A stretch of 58,997 nt of DNA from Alphaproteobacteria bacterium (GTDB lineage: Bacteria; Pseudomonadota; Alphaproteobacteria; Micavibrionales; Micavibrionaceae), in NCBI GenBank assembly GCA_013215815.1, contig JABSQP010000012.1, positions 1 to 58,997 on the forward strand, read 5' to 3'. This document shows positions 9,335 to 20,449 of this stretch, in pieces; positions within the stretch are counted from its first letter, which is position 1; each line of letters starts with the position of its first letter. Under the pieces are notes generated by a model, which was not told the origin of the DNA, did no database searches, and was given only the letters and a program-made list of their open reading frames with translations. Made by a program: the position numbers and the translations under genes.

Positions 9335-9930
9335 TTATTTTTTTTAGGTAGTGCATCAATCACATCTTGGAATGATTTTTTATGCTCTTCAAATTTTTCA
9401 TTCCAATACCTGATATCATCAAGCGCTCTTTGCTTTGTTGTTGTTTCCCAAAGAGCAGGATGTTCAAGTGCTTCAACCCTATTCCTCTCAACGCTATTAT
9501 TTATAAACGGTTGCCCTGTTGCACTTAGGGTATATATAGCATCTTGTAACTTCGCAACTAATTCCACACTCAAATGTTCTGCAAGAAAACCATTCTGATA
9601 CAACTGAACTGAAGCTGCGCTAAAAATATCAGAAAACCTAAAAAATCCGTAATATCCAGACATAGATACATGTCCCTCAACAACGGCTGTCTTATACTTG
9701 CTTAGCTCTTCTAAGAAACCATCTACTTTTCCAATATTATATTGGAGTTCAAAGTTTAAAGCTCTGACTGCATATGCTTGTGATTTTTTGTCAATATGCC
9801 GATTAATCAGTAAAGAAATTACAGTTCCAGCAAAAATTCCTGCAAAAACGCCTGCAAAAACACCTAGTCCCTCAAAAAAACATGGAAGAACTGTACACAG
9901 AAAGTCACAATTTTCTGCACTACTGTCCAT
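9331..9930 (-). CDS. Unknown small membrane protein between gyrB and argS
   Basis: I cannot assign this 199-residue protein. One glycine/alanine-rich hydrophobic segment (about residues 17-42, including GVFAGVFAGIFAG) is followed by a mainly helical hydrophilic domain with many charged residues, ending in ALPKKNK. This looks like an N-terminally anchored cytoplasmic helical domain. It begins two bases after the gyrB stop and overlaps argS by ATGA, so translation is coupled to both. Small anchored proteins of this type in accessory positions are often variable between strains. That, and the AT-rich codon choice relative to gyrB, hints at a recent insertion (inference). Confidence 0.68.
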   Translation of the reverse strand: MDSSAENCDFLCTVLPCFFEGLGVFAGVFAGIFAGTVISLLINRHIDKKSQAYAVRALNFELQYNIGKVDGFLEELSKYKTAVVEGHVSMSGYYGFFRFSDIFSAASVQLYQNGFLAEHLSVELVAKLQDAIYTLSATGQPFINNSVERNRVEALEHPALWETTTKQRALDDIRYWNEKFEEHKKSFQDVIDALPKKNK

Positions 9931-9932
9931 TT

Positions 9933-12416
<2,484 letters not shown>

Positions 12417-12443
12417 TTACGTCCATTTTTAATAGAAAAATCG

Positions 12444-12458
12444 CAGATTTCTGCGGTT
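12444..12458 (-). other. Small hairpin in the gyrB leader
   Basis: On the minus strand CGCAG-AAAT-CTGCG is followed by ATTTTTC, 34 bases before the gyrB start. The five-pair stem is short for a terminator. It may act as a weak terminator for recF or as a leader structure of gyrB. Confidence 0.35.
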
Positions 12459-12550
12459 ATTCGTGAATATTTTTTTATAACATTTGAGGGGGTAAAATAA
12501 CAGGAAAAACACCGTCTTTTTCACAAGTAAAAAACAATTATTTCAAAGAC

Positions 12551-13675
12551 TTAAGAAGGTGTTATTTGGGCTCTTTCAACGTGATAAATTTGTGCTTTTT
12601 TCAATACAGAATCGAACAAAGAAATATCTGTTCCCGTCATCCAAACCTGCCCACCGAGAGAGATCAAAATATCAAAAAGAGCCGCTCTGCGCCCCTCATC
12701 TAAATGTGCGGCCACCTCATCCAAAAGTAAAATCGGAGGCGCTCCCTTCTCTGCCGCCATCATACGCCCATGCGCGATCACAATAGTAATAAGAAGCGCC
12801 TTTTGCTCACCCGTTGAACACTGCGCAGCGGGCATTTTCTTAGATGCATAAGTCACAACCATATCCGATTTATGCGGTCCAGAAGCCGCGCCACCGACAA
12901 TGGCGTCGCGTTCACGAGACTGCTCTAATTGATACGCGAACATCTCCTCCACCTCAACGGCAGGCGATTTCTGTAAAAGTTCTTCGATCGTGCCGCGCAG
13001 TTCAATAATTGCTCGCGGGAAGTATGCTTCTTCTTTTGCATCAATATGGTCACAAGCAGCTTGCAATTTTTGAACAAAATCAAGACGCGCTGCGCTAATC
13101 GCCACACCAGTTTCTGCCATCTGAGATTCAAGGCTTTCCAGCCAAATCGGATCAGCATTACCCTCTTGAAGAAGCTTAGAGCGCTGGCGCATCGCGTTCT
13201 CATAGCGTGTGACACGACCAGAATGCCCAGGATCAAAAGCAAAAACGAGACGGTCAAAAAAACGGCGGCGTGTTCCCGCACCTTCAATGAAAAGCCGATC
13301 CATTTGAGGCGTGAGCCAAATGCACGACACATAATCAGACAGTGCATTTTGGGACTTTGCATTCACACCGTTAATACGCACAACACGTTTATCCTTTATA
13401 GGGTCCAGTCCTGTGCCAAGTTTTACTTCACCGCCGCGTGTTTCGCAGACACCAGCAATGCCCCACGGCTGATCACTATCGCGTTTTTGAAATTCTGGTG
13501 CTTTAGCACTTCTCAGCCCTCGCCCAGGAGATAAAAGAGAAACAGCCTCCAAAACATTCGTCTTCCCTGCACCATTTTGGCCATGTAGCACAATAAGACC
13601 AGAAGAAAGGCCGTCTAAAACGGCCTTCTCATAACATCTAAAGTTCTGCAGTTTTAACTGAGAGAGGTAAGACAC
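12551..13675 (-). CDS. recF: DNA replication/repair protein RecF
   Basis: A 374-residue SMC-like ATPase that with RecO and RecR loads RecA at gapped DNA. Walker A GQNGAGKTN is near the N-terminus (about 32-40). The ABC signature region (about STGEQKALLI) and Walker B (ILLLDEVAAHLD) lie in the C-terminal third, as expected for RecF with its coiled middle lobe. The start is preceded by dnaN with an 8-base gap. The order dnaN-recF-gyrB is the classic replication-origin arrangement. Confidence 0.95.
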   Translation of the reverse strand: MSYLSQLKLQNFRCYEKAVLDGLSSGLIVLHGQNGAGKTNVLEAVSLLSPGRGLRSAKAPEFQKRDSDQPWGIAGVCETRGGEVKLGTGLDPIKDKRVVRINGVNAKSQNALSDYVSCIWLTPQMDRLFIEGAGTRRRFFDRLVFAFDPGHSGRVTRYENAMRQRSKLLQEGNADPIWLESLESQMAETGVAISAARLDFVQKLQAACDHIDAKEEAYFPRAIIELRGTIEELLQKSPAVEVEEMFAYQLEQSRERDAIVGGAASGPHKSDMVVTYASKKMPAAQCSTGEQKALLITIVIAHGRMMAAEKGAPPILLLDEVAAHLDEGRRAALFDILISLGGQVWMTGTDISLFDSVLKKAQIYHVERAQITPS

Positions 13676-13683
13676 GTAAGCCC

Positions 13684-14799
13684 TTACACACGAAGTGGCA
13701 TAAGCACATAAAGCGCTGAGTTATCACTTGTGTCTTCAATGATTGTCGGTGATGCACCGTCCGCCAACGTTAAACGACAACCATCTCCTTCAATTTGAGA
13801 TGTAATATCCATCAAGTAACGCGCATTGAAGCCAATTTCGATATTGTCATTTCCATTTACTTCCAAGTCTTCTGTCGCACTACCTGCATCAGGAGAGTTT
13901 GCAGACAATGTCATTGTCTTGCCTTGGAATGTAATCTTCACAGCGCGTGATTTACCATCAGAAATCGTTGAAACACGGTCAATCGCAGAACTAAACGCCT
14001 TAGGATTAATTTCAACAATCTTGTCATTACCTTGCGGAATAACGCGTTGGTAATCAGGGAATGTTCCATCAATAAGTTTCGATGTCAGAACGATGTGATC
14101 AAATGTGAAGCGCATCTTGCTCTCAGAGAGAGAGACCTGAATAGCATCGCCAGCCTCATCGATGAGCTTACGCAGCTCTGCAACTGCCTTACGCGGGATA
14201 ATAACGCCCGGCATTTCTGATGCGCCTTCTGGAAGAGGCATTTCAAAACGCGCCAAACGGTGGCCATCTGTTGCAACTGCTCGAAGTACTTTAACACCTT
14301 CATTTTCAGCTGCATGGACATAAATACCGTTGAGGTAGTAACGTGTTTCTTCTGTGCTCATCGCAAAACGTGTACGATCGATAAGCGCGCGTAGCTCATT
14401 CGCAGGTACAGAGAATGATACAGGTAGATCACCCTGACCGATTTCCGGAAAATCTGCCACAGGGAGACACGCCAATTTAAAGTTAGAACGACCGGCCTTG
14501 ATGCTCATTTGGTTACCAGCATCGTCAACACTCATTTCAACCTGAGAATCATCAGGAAGCTTTTTCACAATATCGAAGAGTGTCGCTGCCGGCACTGTTG
14601 TAGACCCAGCGTCGCTTACAGTTGCTGCTACAGCTTCGTTGATCTCCATATCCATATCTGTCGTCGCCAAGCTCAAAACACCGTCTTCCGCCTTCATCAT
14701 CACGTTTGAGAGGATCGGAATAGTGTTACGTTTCTCCACGGCGCTTTGCACGTGGTTTAGAGAGCGTAAAAGAGCAGCGCGATCAATGCTGAGTTTCAT
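13684..14799 (-). CDS. dnaN: DNA polymerase III beta sliding clamp
   Basis: A 371-residue clamp of three repeated domains that dimerises to a ring around DNA and tethers polymerase III. Typical segments are visible: MKLSIDRAALLRSLNHVQSAVE at the start (abbreviated here as MKLSIDRAALL), YYLNGIYVH, RAVATDGHRLA, FPDYQRVIP, and a C-terminal ALYVLMPLRV that includes the conserved MPLR residues of the protein-binding pocket. No unusual features. It follows dnaA by about 200 bases and precedes recF by eight. Confidence 0.97.
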   Translation of the reverse strand: MKLSIDRAALLRSLNHVQSAVEKRNTIPILSNVMMKAEDGVLSLATTDMDMEINEAVAATVSDAGSTTVPAATLFDIVKKLPDDSQVEMSVDDAGNQMSIKAGRSNFKLACLPVADFPEIGQGDLPVSFSVPANELRALIDRTRFAMSTEETRYYLNGIYVHAAENEGVKVLRAVATDGHRLARFEMPLPEGASEMPGVIIPRKAVAELRKLIDEAGDAIQVSLSESKMRFTFDHIVLTSKLIDGTFPDYQRVIPQGNDKIVEINPKAFSSAIDRVSTISDGKSRAVKITFQGKTMTLSANSPDAGSATEDLEVNGNDNIEIGFNARYLMDITSQIEGDGCRLTLADGASPTIIEDTSDNSALYVLMPLRV

Positions 14800-14927
14800 T
14801 GTAATATTTCCATTTTCTATAGTGTTACCGTGAATCGAAATATAGCATAGAACCTAAGCGCGCCAAGCCTTTTATCCGTTTTGTTCTTGAAGTTTTCCCC
14901 AAGCACTCATGCCATGCCCCAGACTGC

Positions 14928-14964
14928 AAAACAGGGCTCTTTCCGTGGAGAAGGAAGAACCCTG
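14928..14964 (-). terminator. Possible terminator/attenuator between dnaA and dnaN
   Basis: On the minus strand CAGGG (from 14964) and CCCTG (to 14932) enclose a second paired tract TTCCTTC/GGAAAGA with one bulge. The hairpin is followed by TTTTGC. The T-run is short, so it may be partial and allow readthrough from dnaA into dnaN. Confidence 0.45.
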
Positions 14965-15000
14965 CTTTACAACAAAGGAGATATGGAAATTTTTAAATTA

Positions 15001-16449
15001 TTAGCCAGTCAAAGCGCGGCGAATTACTTCTACGTCCTGCGCGAAAGATGCGTCTTCACCTGTTAACTCTTCAATCTTACGAACGGCATGCATCACTGTT
15101 GTGTGATCACGACCACCGAACTTACGGCCGATCTCTGGCAATGAACGTGCTGTTAGCTGTTTAGCAAGGTACATCGCAACCTGACGCGGACGTGCAACCT
15201 GACGCGCACGACGGGCTGAGTGCATGTCTGACAGACGAATATTGTAGTGCTCAGCCACTTTACGTTGAATTTCATCAATTGTGATGCGGCGATCATGTGA
15301 ACGAAGAAGATCTTGCAGTACTTCTTGTGTAGATTCCAATGTAATTGGATTCTTTGACACTTCTGCGTGTGCAACAATACGGTTTAGTGCGCCTTCCAGC
15401 TCACGAATATTTGATGTCACCTTTAGAGCTAAAAATTCAAGAACGCTATCAGGAATATCAACTTGTAGCTGATCACGTTTTGCCTGAACAATACCAAAAC
15501 GAAGATCGTATGTTGAAGGCTGGATATCAGCAACAAGCCCCCATGCAAGGCGTGAACGAAGACGCTCATCAAGACCTGTCAGATCACTTGGCGCTTTATC
15601 AGCAGAGATAATGATTTGTTTGTTCTGATCAACTAACGCATTGAATGTGTGGAAGAACTCTTCTTGTGTTGATTCTTTACCCGCGATGAACTGAATATCA
15701 TCAATCATTAGAACATCAACAGAGCGGAAGAACTCTTTAAACGCCATTGTGTCATTATTACGTAGCGCTTTTACGAACTGATACATGAACTTTTCAGCCG
15801 AAAGGTACATAACTTGCTTTTCAGGCGCCTGATCACCAATTGCCCAAGCAATCGCATGCATCAAGTGTGTTTTACCAAGACCAACACCACCATAAATAAA
15901 GAGAGGATTAAAAGGAACGCTCGTACTCTCAACAACACGGCGCGCAGCAGCATGTGCAAGAGCATTTGGTTTCCCAACAACAAAGCTATTAAATGTGAAA
16001 CGCTCATCCAAAGGTGATGCGATTTCAAACTGATCCGCTTTTGCTTTATTTTCGTTTGCTTTCTTTTCTGGTTCTTTTTGATCATCGTCCGAGAAAATTG
16101 CACCCTGAACAACAACGATCTCTAAACGTTTAATACCAGCATCTTTTTCCATGCACATTTCAAGAATGCGTTTAGCATAGTGCGTGCCAATCCAATCTTT
16201 CATGAAACGTGTAGGAACAGAAACTTCTAATGTACCGTGATAGCATGCCTGAAGCGTTAAAGGTTTTAACCAGCTACGGAATACCGCCTCACCAAATTCA
16301 CCACGAAGTTCTTTATAAACACTCTTCCAAACACTCATCACTTCCTTAGAAGGTGCCAGCGTTTCAGCGCTGTAGTCTACGACTTCTGATGAACTCTTTG
16401 TTGATACTGTATTCTCTGTACCGGCTTTAGGCATTTTATTTTTCTCCAC
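15001..16449 (-). CDS. dnaA: Chromosomal replication initiator DnaA
   Basis: A 482-residue AAA+ initiator. N-terminal domain I contains WKSVYKELRGEFGEAVFRSWLKPL. A variable Lys/Glu-rich linker is followed by the AAA+ core with Walker A GGVGLGKTH (about 185) and Walker B MIDDIQF (about 248). The C-terminal helix-turn-helix has the DnaA-box-contacting signature GGRDHTTVMHAV (about 442). A GTGGAGAAAA ribosome-binding site precedes the ATG. The gene is flanked upstream by a 460-base AT-rich gap and rpsT, the usual alphaproteobacterial neighbour, and downstream by dnaN. Confidence 0.97.
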   Translation of the reverse strand: MEKNKMPKAGTENTVSTKSSSEVVDYSAETLAPSKEVMSVWKSVYKELRGEFGEAVFRSWLKPLTLQACYHGTLEVSVPTRFMKDWIGTHYAKRILEMCMEKDAGIKRLEIVVVQGAIFSDDDQKEPEKKANENKAKADQFEIASPLDERFTFNSFVVGKPNALAHAAARRVVESTSVPFNPLFIYGGVGLGKTHLMHAIAWAIGDQAPEKQVMYLSAEKFMYQFVKALRNNDTMAFKEFFRSVDVLMIDDIQFIAGKESTQEEFFHTFNALVDQNKQIIISADKAPSDLTGLDERLRSRLAWGLVADIQPSTYDLRFGIVQAKRDQLQVDIPDSVLEFLALKVTSNIRELEGALNRIVAHAEVSKNPITLESTQEVLQDLLRSHDRRITIDEIQRKVAEHYNIRLSDMHSARRARQVARPRQVAMYLAKQLTARSLPEIGRKFGGRDHTTVMHAVRKIEELTGEDASFAQDVEVIRRALTG

Positions 16450-16664
16450 TCAATTTTAATTAGTTGCACTAAATTTACTAAGCTCAAAGCATAAAAATAG
16501 GGTTTGCGAAAACACATGGTTCTCACACTCAAATTTATGCTTTAAAACTATCTTCTTAAAAAAAGGTTGGATTTAAGTTTGTCTTACGAACGCAGTGTCA
16601 AATTTTAAATCATATCCCCCGTAACACCATTTCAAAAAATGGTTGCCCTAACCGGGCTATTTAA

Positions 16665-16685
16665 ACTTCAAATAAATTTTGAAGT
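16665..16685. repeat. Perfect inverted repeat upstream of dnaA
   Basis: The arms ACTTCAAA and TTTGAAGT (8 bases each) are separated by TAAAT. The position, 216 bases upstream of the dnaA start, makes it a candidate protein-binding site or origin element. Confidence 0.5.
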
Positions 16686-16850
16686 GTTTCGAGAAAAGTT
16701 TTCCCCCGAAAAGTTACTCTAGAATTTGTAGAACTAAACAAAGTTGTGAGCAACTAAAAAGTGACCCTAAACAAAAAAAAATTTTTATCAATCAGAATAA
16801 ATACAGAACATGTAAAAAAGAAAGATTCGTACAAAATTTTTCCGAAACTA

Positions 16851-16886
16851 AAAAAGCCAGACAGTCTGTTATGACCACCTGGCTTT
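16851..16886 (-). terminator. Terminator of rpsT
   Basis: AAAAGCCAG and CTGGCTTTT enclose an 18-base loop with some internal pairing. On the minus strand the stem is followed by TTTTTTAG. It lies 26 bases after the rpsT stop. A/T flanks on both sides would allow activity in either direction. Confidence 0.75.
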
Positions 16887-16911
16887 TATTAATTCTTTAA
16901 AGAAATAAAGC

Positions 16912-17175
16912 TTACTTAATCGCTTTAATCGCAGCACTCAAACGAGAGATTTTTCTACCCGCTGTATTCTTGTGCATAATGCCTTTTGCAACACCGCGCT
17001 GAATTTCAGGTTGAGCGTCTTTAAGAGCTGTTTGCGCTTCGTCTGCTTTACCTTCCATGATCGCTGTCTCTACTTTCTTAATGAAAGTACGGATACGACC
17101 ACGACGTGCGCCATTAATAGTCGCGCGACGGGCATTACGACGAATTCTCTTCTTGGCTGATGCATGATTTGCCAT
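16912..17175 (-). CDS. rpsT: 30S ribosomal protein S20
   Basis: An 87-residue basic helical protein that binds 16S rRNA early in 30S assembly. Diagnostic features are the N-terminal [17 protein letters not shown], the central RTFIKKVE and the C-terminal [19 protein letters not shown], all typical of S20. It lies alone between dnaA and the mutM pair and has its own terminator. Adjacency to dnaA is common in alphaproteobacteria. Confidence 0.98.
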   Translation of the reverse strand: MANHASAKKRIRRNARRATINGARRGRIRTFIKKVETAIMEGKADEAQTALKDAQPEIQRGVAKGIMHKNTAGRKISRLSAAIKAIK

Positions 17176-17310
17176 TTTTTATTCTTCCAAATTTGTTTTT
17201 TAATTCTTGTTCTTTCGCCTTCAAAAATAAGGCGTTTTTCTCAATAATTTCATGAGATTGCTGTGTTTTAAGGATATGACCTGTTTTTGTCAAGGAGTTT
17301 TGGCTGATTT

Positions 17311-17676
17311 TCAGCTCTTTTCTGGCGCCGGGCTCATACTAAAGTGAAAAAGCCAAATATTATCAAGTAGTTCATGGGATAAGGCCAAGATCTCCCCCTC
17401 ACGCACATAAGAATTATTACCTAAATCGCGCCAGCCAAATTGCAGCAAAACCCTATTATAGAAGACATAAACGTAATGAGGATCTTTTCCTTCATAAACA
17501 GCCGCAGCATGTGCAATTTTTCCCTCTGCCGTATCATAATTATAAGATAACTCCGACAACGGCTCTAATGTGCTCATAACAGGGACATCATATAGAGAAG
17601 AGAAAAAACGCTGCTCCGCATTCACCGGAACAATCATACATATATATATAAGTGTTAGAAAAAGAATCGTCTTCAT
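17311..17676 (-). CDS. Small exported protein coupled to mutM
   Basis: A 121-residue protein with a clear signal peptide (MKTILFLTLIYICMIVPVNA, cleavage after VNA). The mature part has about 100 residues, with aromatic-rich segments YVYVFYNR and LLQFGWRD. It contains no cysteines or known motif that I can name. Conserved small exported proteins with an LPQFGW-like stretch occur in related alphaproteobacteria, so it is probably a real family of unknown function. Its start overlaps the mutM stop by ATGA, so the two are translationally coupled. Confidence 0.7.
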   Translation of the reverse strand: MKTILFLTLIYICMIVPVNAEQRFFSSLYDVPVMSTLEPLSELSYNYDTAEGKIAHAAAVYEGKDPHYVYVFYNRVLLQFGWRDLGNNSYVREGEILALSHELLDNIWLFHFSMSPAPEKS

Positions 17677-18518
17677 CGCTTTTGTATTCTCTTACAATAA
17701 AAGGTTGAACGCCCGGATTGCACAATGCGCTTCACGCAAGGATCACTTTCTTTATTTTTCTTACACATCTTACAGATTTCGCCCTCACGGTCATAGACAG
17801 AAAATGAATGCTGAAAATAACCAAGTTCTCCATCGGCTTGACGATAATCTTTTAAAGAGCTACCGCCAGCATCAATTGCGCGTGCTAAAACATCTTTGAT
17901 AGCAGGAACCAGTTTTTCTAAACGTTGCAGAGAAATACTTCCTGCTTTAGCGCGCGGATCAATTCCCGCATCGTAAAGCGCTTCACACACATATATATTG
18001 CCCAAACCACTCACAACGCGCTGATCAAGAAGCGCCTGCTTAATAGACGCCGACTTACCTTTTAGGCGTTCTTTCAAAACTGGCGCACTAAAATCATTAT
18101 CCAAAGGCTCAGGGCCCATATCCTTAAAAGCTTTATGCGTGCGTTCTTGTCCCTGATGAACAAAGAAGATCATACCAAAGCGGCGCGGGTCATTATATAT
18201 AATGTGCGTTCCATCATTCATTGTGAGAATTAAATGGTCATGCTTTTCTGGTTTATAGTGATCTTCCTGAACGATAAGAACACGCCCGGACATTCCTAAA
18301 TGAACGACAAGAACTTCATCACAATCAAATGTAATAAGAATATACTTGGCGCGGCGCTTTAAGGAGAGGACTTTTTTATCGGTCAAAACCGCTTCCAAGT
18401 TCTCTGGAAAAGGAATACGTAAATCTGGGCGGCGTTTTTGAATGCCCTTAATGGTCTTACCGACCATAACTGGTTCCAAGCCACGCATAACAGTCTCAAC
18501 TTCAGGTAATTCAGGCAT
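17673..18518 (-). CDS. mutM: Formamidopyrimidine-DNA glycosylase
   Basis: A 281-residue Fpg that excises 8-oxoguanine and nicks the abasic site by beta/delta-elimination. I place the start at 18518 because the catalytic N-terminus must be Pro2-Glu3 (MPELPEVETV), and AAAGGGA lies directly before it. A start ten codons earlier would bury the nucleophile. The H2TH region (LLDQRVVSGLGNIYVCEALY) and the VQSGRSTFYC end are intact. The zinc finger is unusual: the last Cys of the normal CxxC pair is Ile (FYCKRIQ), while an extra Cys appears earlier (CKMC...DPC...FYC), giving spacing C-x2-C-x8-C-x13-C. Confidence 0.93.
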   Translation of the reverse strand: MPELPEVETVMRGLEPVMVGKTIKGIQKRRPDLRIPFPENLEAVLTDKKVLSLKRRAKYILITFDCDEVLVVHLGMSGRVLIVQEDHYKPEKHDHLILTMNDGTHIIYNDPRRFGMIFFVHQGQERTHKAFKDMGPEPLDNDFSAPVLKERLKGKSASIKQALLDQRVVSGLGNIYVCEALYDAGIDPRAKAGSISLQRLEKLVPAIKDVLARAIDAGGSSLKDYRQADGELGYFQHSFSVYDREGEICKMCKKNKESDPCVKRIVQSGRSTFYCKRIQKR

Positions 18519-18607
18519 TCCCTTTCTTACAACAACAAAGCCCGTCACAAAACAAAAAAAGCTAAAGATATTAAGACCTTATTAAGATACGTCTTTTACT
18601 GTAATAT

Positions 18608-18636
18608 TTGATACAAATCTGCCGCATAGGTATAAT
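18608..18636 (+). promoter_or_regulatory. Strong promoter of recN
   Basis: TTGATA and a perfect TATAAT are separated by 17 bases. The predicted start is about 18643, leaving a 42-base leader before recN. No alphaproteobacterial LexA box of the GTTC-N7-GTTC type was seen around it. Confidence 0.75.
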
Positions 18637-18684
18637 GAGTAAGACTATAAAATTTGATAACTCTCAAGCGGGCCGCCTGGTGAA

Positions 18685-20391
18685 ATGCTAAAACAACTAA
18701 AAATCGACCAATTTGTTATTATCGATCACAGCGAGATGGGTTTTCAGGACAAACTGACTATCTTCACTGGTGAAACTGGTGCAGGTAAATCGATCATCCT
18801 TGGCGCCATGGAGCATATTCTTGGGGCAGAGCCAAAAACAAAAGCTATTCGCCAAGGACAAAATCAATCTGTTTTTGAAGCTAAGTTTTCACCGGCAAAA
18901 GAAAACCCTGTTTGGCAAGCTTTAATAGAGAAGCAACTCGTTACTCCAGCCGATACAGAATTTACAATACACCGTATTATTGAACATGAAGGCCCTGGCT
19001 CCATTAAATTAAATGGCAAAGATATTGATTTAGAGTTTCTGGCGCAGGTAGGAGAAGACCTTATTGAGATTCATGGTCAACACGCCAACCACAGTTTGCT
19101 AGGCCCTGAGAACCAACTCAACCTACTCGATCGCTTTGGAAACTTTGATCAGGTTTATTACGACAATGTTTCTAACGCTCTTAATGATGTGTATCGCCTA
19201 ACAAAAGAGCTCGAAGAAGAAAAACTCTTCCTTGCAAAGCACAAAGGTACAAAAGGCCAAGAACTTGCAAAAATTTATAAGAAGTTCGAAAGCATTAATA
19301 TGAGCGAGAGCTACTCTCTCGAGGTTAAAGAGAAATATGACGTCTTGATGACTGCCAAAAGTACAGTGGAAACATTCCAAGACATCATGGGTCGTTTTGT
19401 AGCAGCAAACGGCATCATCAGCGGCCTATCTGGCGCCAACAATGCCATCCAGACACAAAGTAATCTCGATCAGGAAAAAATAGCTGAGCTAAAAAGACAT
19501 CTCGCTGATTCACTAAATAGCGCAAGAAGTGCCGTTGCGGAAATCAGCACAATAATTCCTGAGTATGAAATCGACTTAAGTCCTTTAACTGACTTAAAAC
19601 ATATTATTTCTGTATTGAACGAGATCGCTCAAGAAGCAGAAATTGAGTTTGATGGTATCGAAGAATACTTCAAAGAAATTGATACTAAAGTAAATCGCAT
19701 TAAAAACGGTCGGGCACGCTTAGAGGAGTTAAACGAGTTACTCGCTGCTGCGAAAAACAAGTACAGAGAACACGCACATGTTCTTACAGAGCAGCGTATA
19801 TCTGCCGGTCAAAAAATGAGCGAAGCCATTACAAGCGAGTTTGTCCCGCTTATGCTGAACAAAGCTGAATTCCAGATCGAAGTTGAAGAATCTCCGGATG
19901 TAGAATGGACGCCAATCGGCTTTAACCAAGTCACATTTAAAGCGCGTATGAACCCGGGCATGCCATTCAGTCCAATATCAGAAACAGCATCTGGTGGTGA
20001 GATGGCGCGTATGATCCTGGCACTCAAAGTGGTTATCCAGCGTGTTCAAACAACTTCTACTCTTGTATTTGATGAGGTGGACGTTGGTATCGGTGGCGCG
20101 GCGGCCGCTGCCGTGGGTGATCGTATTGGTGCTCTATCTGATTTGGTTCAGGTTATTGTTATCACACACAGCCCGCAGGTAGCCTCACGCGGAAACCAGC
20201 ATCTCCATATCAGTAAGCGCACTGAAGGTGATAAAACTATCTCCTCAGTTAGAGAACTCTCAGAACAAGAACGTATTGAAGAGATTTCTCGTATGCTTGC
20301 AGGCGGTGAATTAACGGACCATTCATTTGCTGCAGCGAAAAGTCTTATCGCCGAAGCAGAACAAGCGGCATCAAGCAGGCCCGCGATTTAA
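18685..20391 (+). CDS. recN: DNA repair protein RecN
   Basis: A 568-residue SMC-like protein acting in double-strand-break repair. Walker A GETGAGKS is at residues 29-36. A long coiled-coil middle (about 155-370) is followed by the ABC signature ASGGEMARMILALK and Walker B TLVFDEVDVGIGG near the C-terminus. Length matches the family. It has its own strong promoter and is transcribed away from mutM. The usual neighbour bamD is not in the window. Confidence 0.96.
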   Translation: MLKQLKIDQFVIIDHSEMGFQDKLTIFTGETGAGKSIILGAMEHILGAEPKTKAIRQGQNQSVFEAKFSPAKENPVWQALIEKQLVTPADTEFTIHRIIEHEGPGSIKLNGKDIDLEFLAQVGEDLIEIHGQHANHSLLGPENQLNLLDRFGNFDQVYYDNVSNALNDVYRLTKELEEEKLFLAKHKGTKGQELAKIYKKFESINMSESYSLEVKEKYDVLMTAKSTVETFQDIMGRFVAANGIISGLSGANNAIQTQSNLDQEKIAELKRHLADSLNSARSAVAEISTIIPEYEIDLSPLTDLKHIISVLNEIAQEAEIEFDGIEEYFKEIDTKVNRIKNGRARLEELNELLAAAKNKYREHAHVLTEQRISAGQKMSEAITSEFVPLMLNKAEFQIEVEESPDVEWTPIGFNQVTFKARMNPGMPFSPISETASGGEMARMILALKVVIQRVQTTSTLVFDEVDVGIGGAAAAAVGDRIGALSDLVQVIVITHSPQVASRGNQHLHISKRTEGDKTISSVRELSEQERIEEISRMLAGGELTDHSFAAAKSLIAEAEQAASSRPAI

Positions 20392-20415
20392 TTTTCCAAA
20401 AAACTATTTTTACTA

Positions 20416-20443
20416 TTGAAACTTTTGCGAAACTTTGTAATCC
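20416..20443 (+). promoter_or_regulatory. Candidate promoter of the 20.45 kb RNA
   Basis: TTGAAA (20416-20421) and TAATCC (20438-20443) are separated by 16 bases, pointing to a start near 20450. The -35 is good and the -10 moderate. Confidence 0.5.
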
Positions 20444-20449
20444 TAAACT

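Larger units (their letters stand above)
16450..16911. other. AT-rich palindrome-bearing gap between rpsT and dnaA (possible origin or dnaA regulatory region)
   Basis: No gene is visible. The gap holds a perfect 8-5-8 inverted repeat (16665-16685, ACTTCAAA...TTTGAAGT), a 6-4-6 repeat (16627-16642, CCATTT...AAATGG), a GCCC...GGGC pair (16645-16657), two copies of GAAAAGTT (around 16693 and 16708) and a very A-rich tract (16740-16860). One CtrA-like site, TTAA-N7-TTAC, is at 16573-16587. A minus-strand dnaA promoter may be formed by TTGAGC with a -10 box around ACTAAT close to the gene. I found no perfect TTATCCACA DnaA box, so calling this oriC is not justified from motifs alone. Confidence 0.4.
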
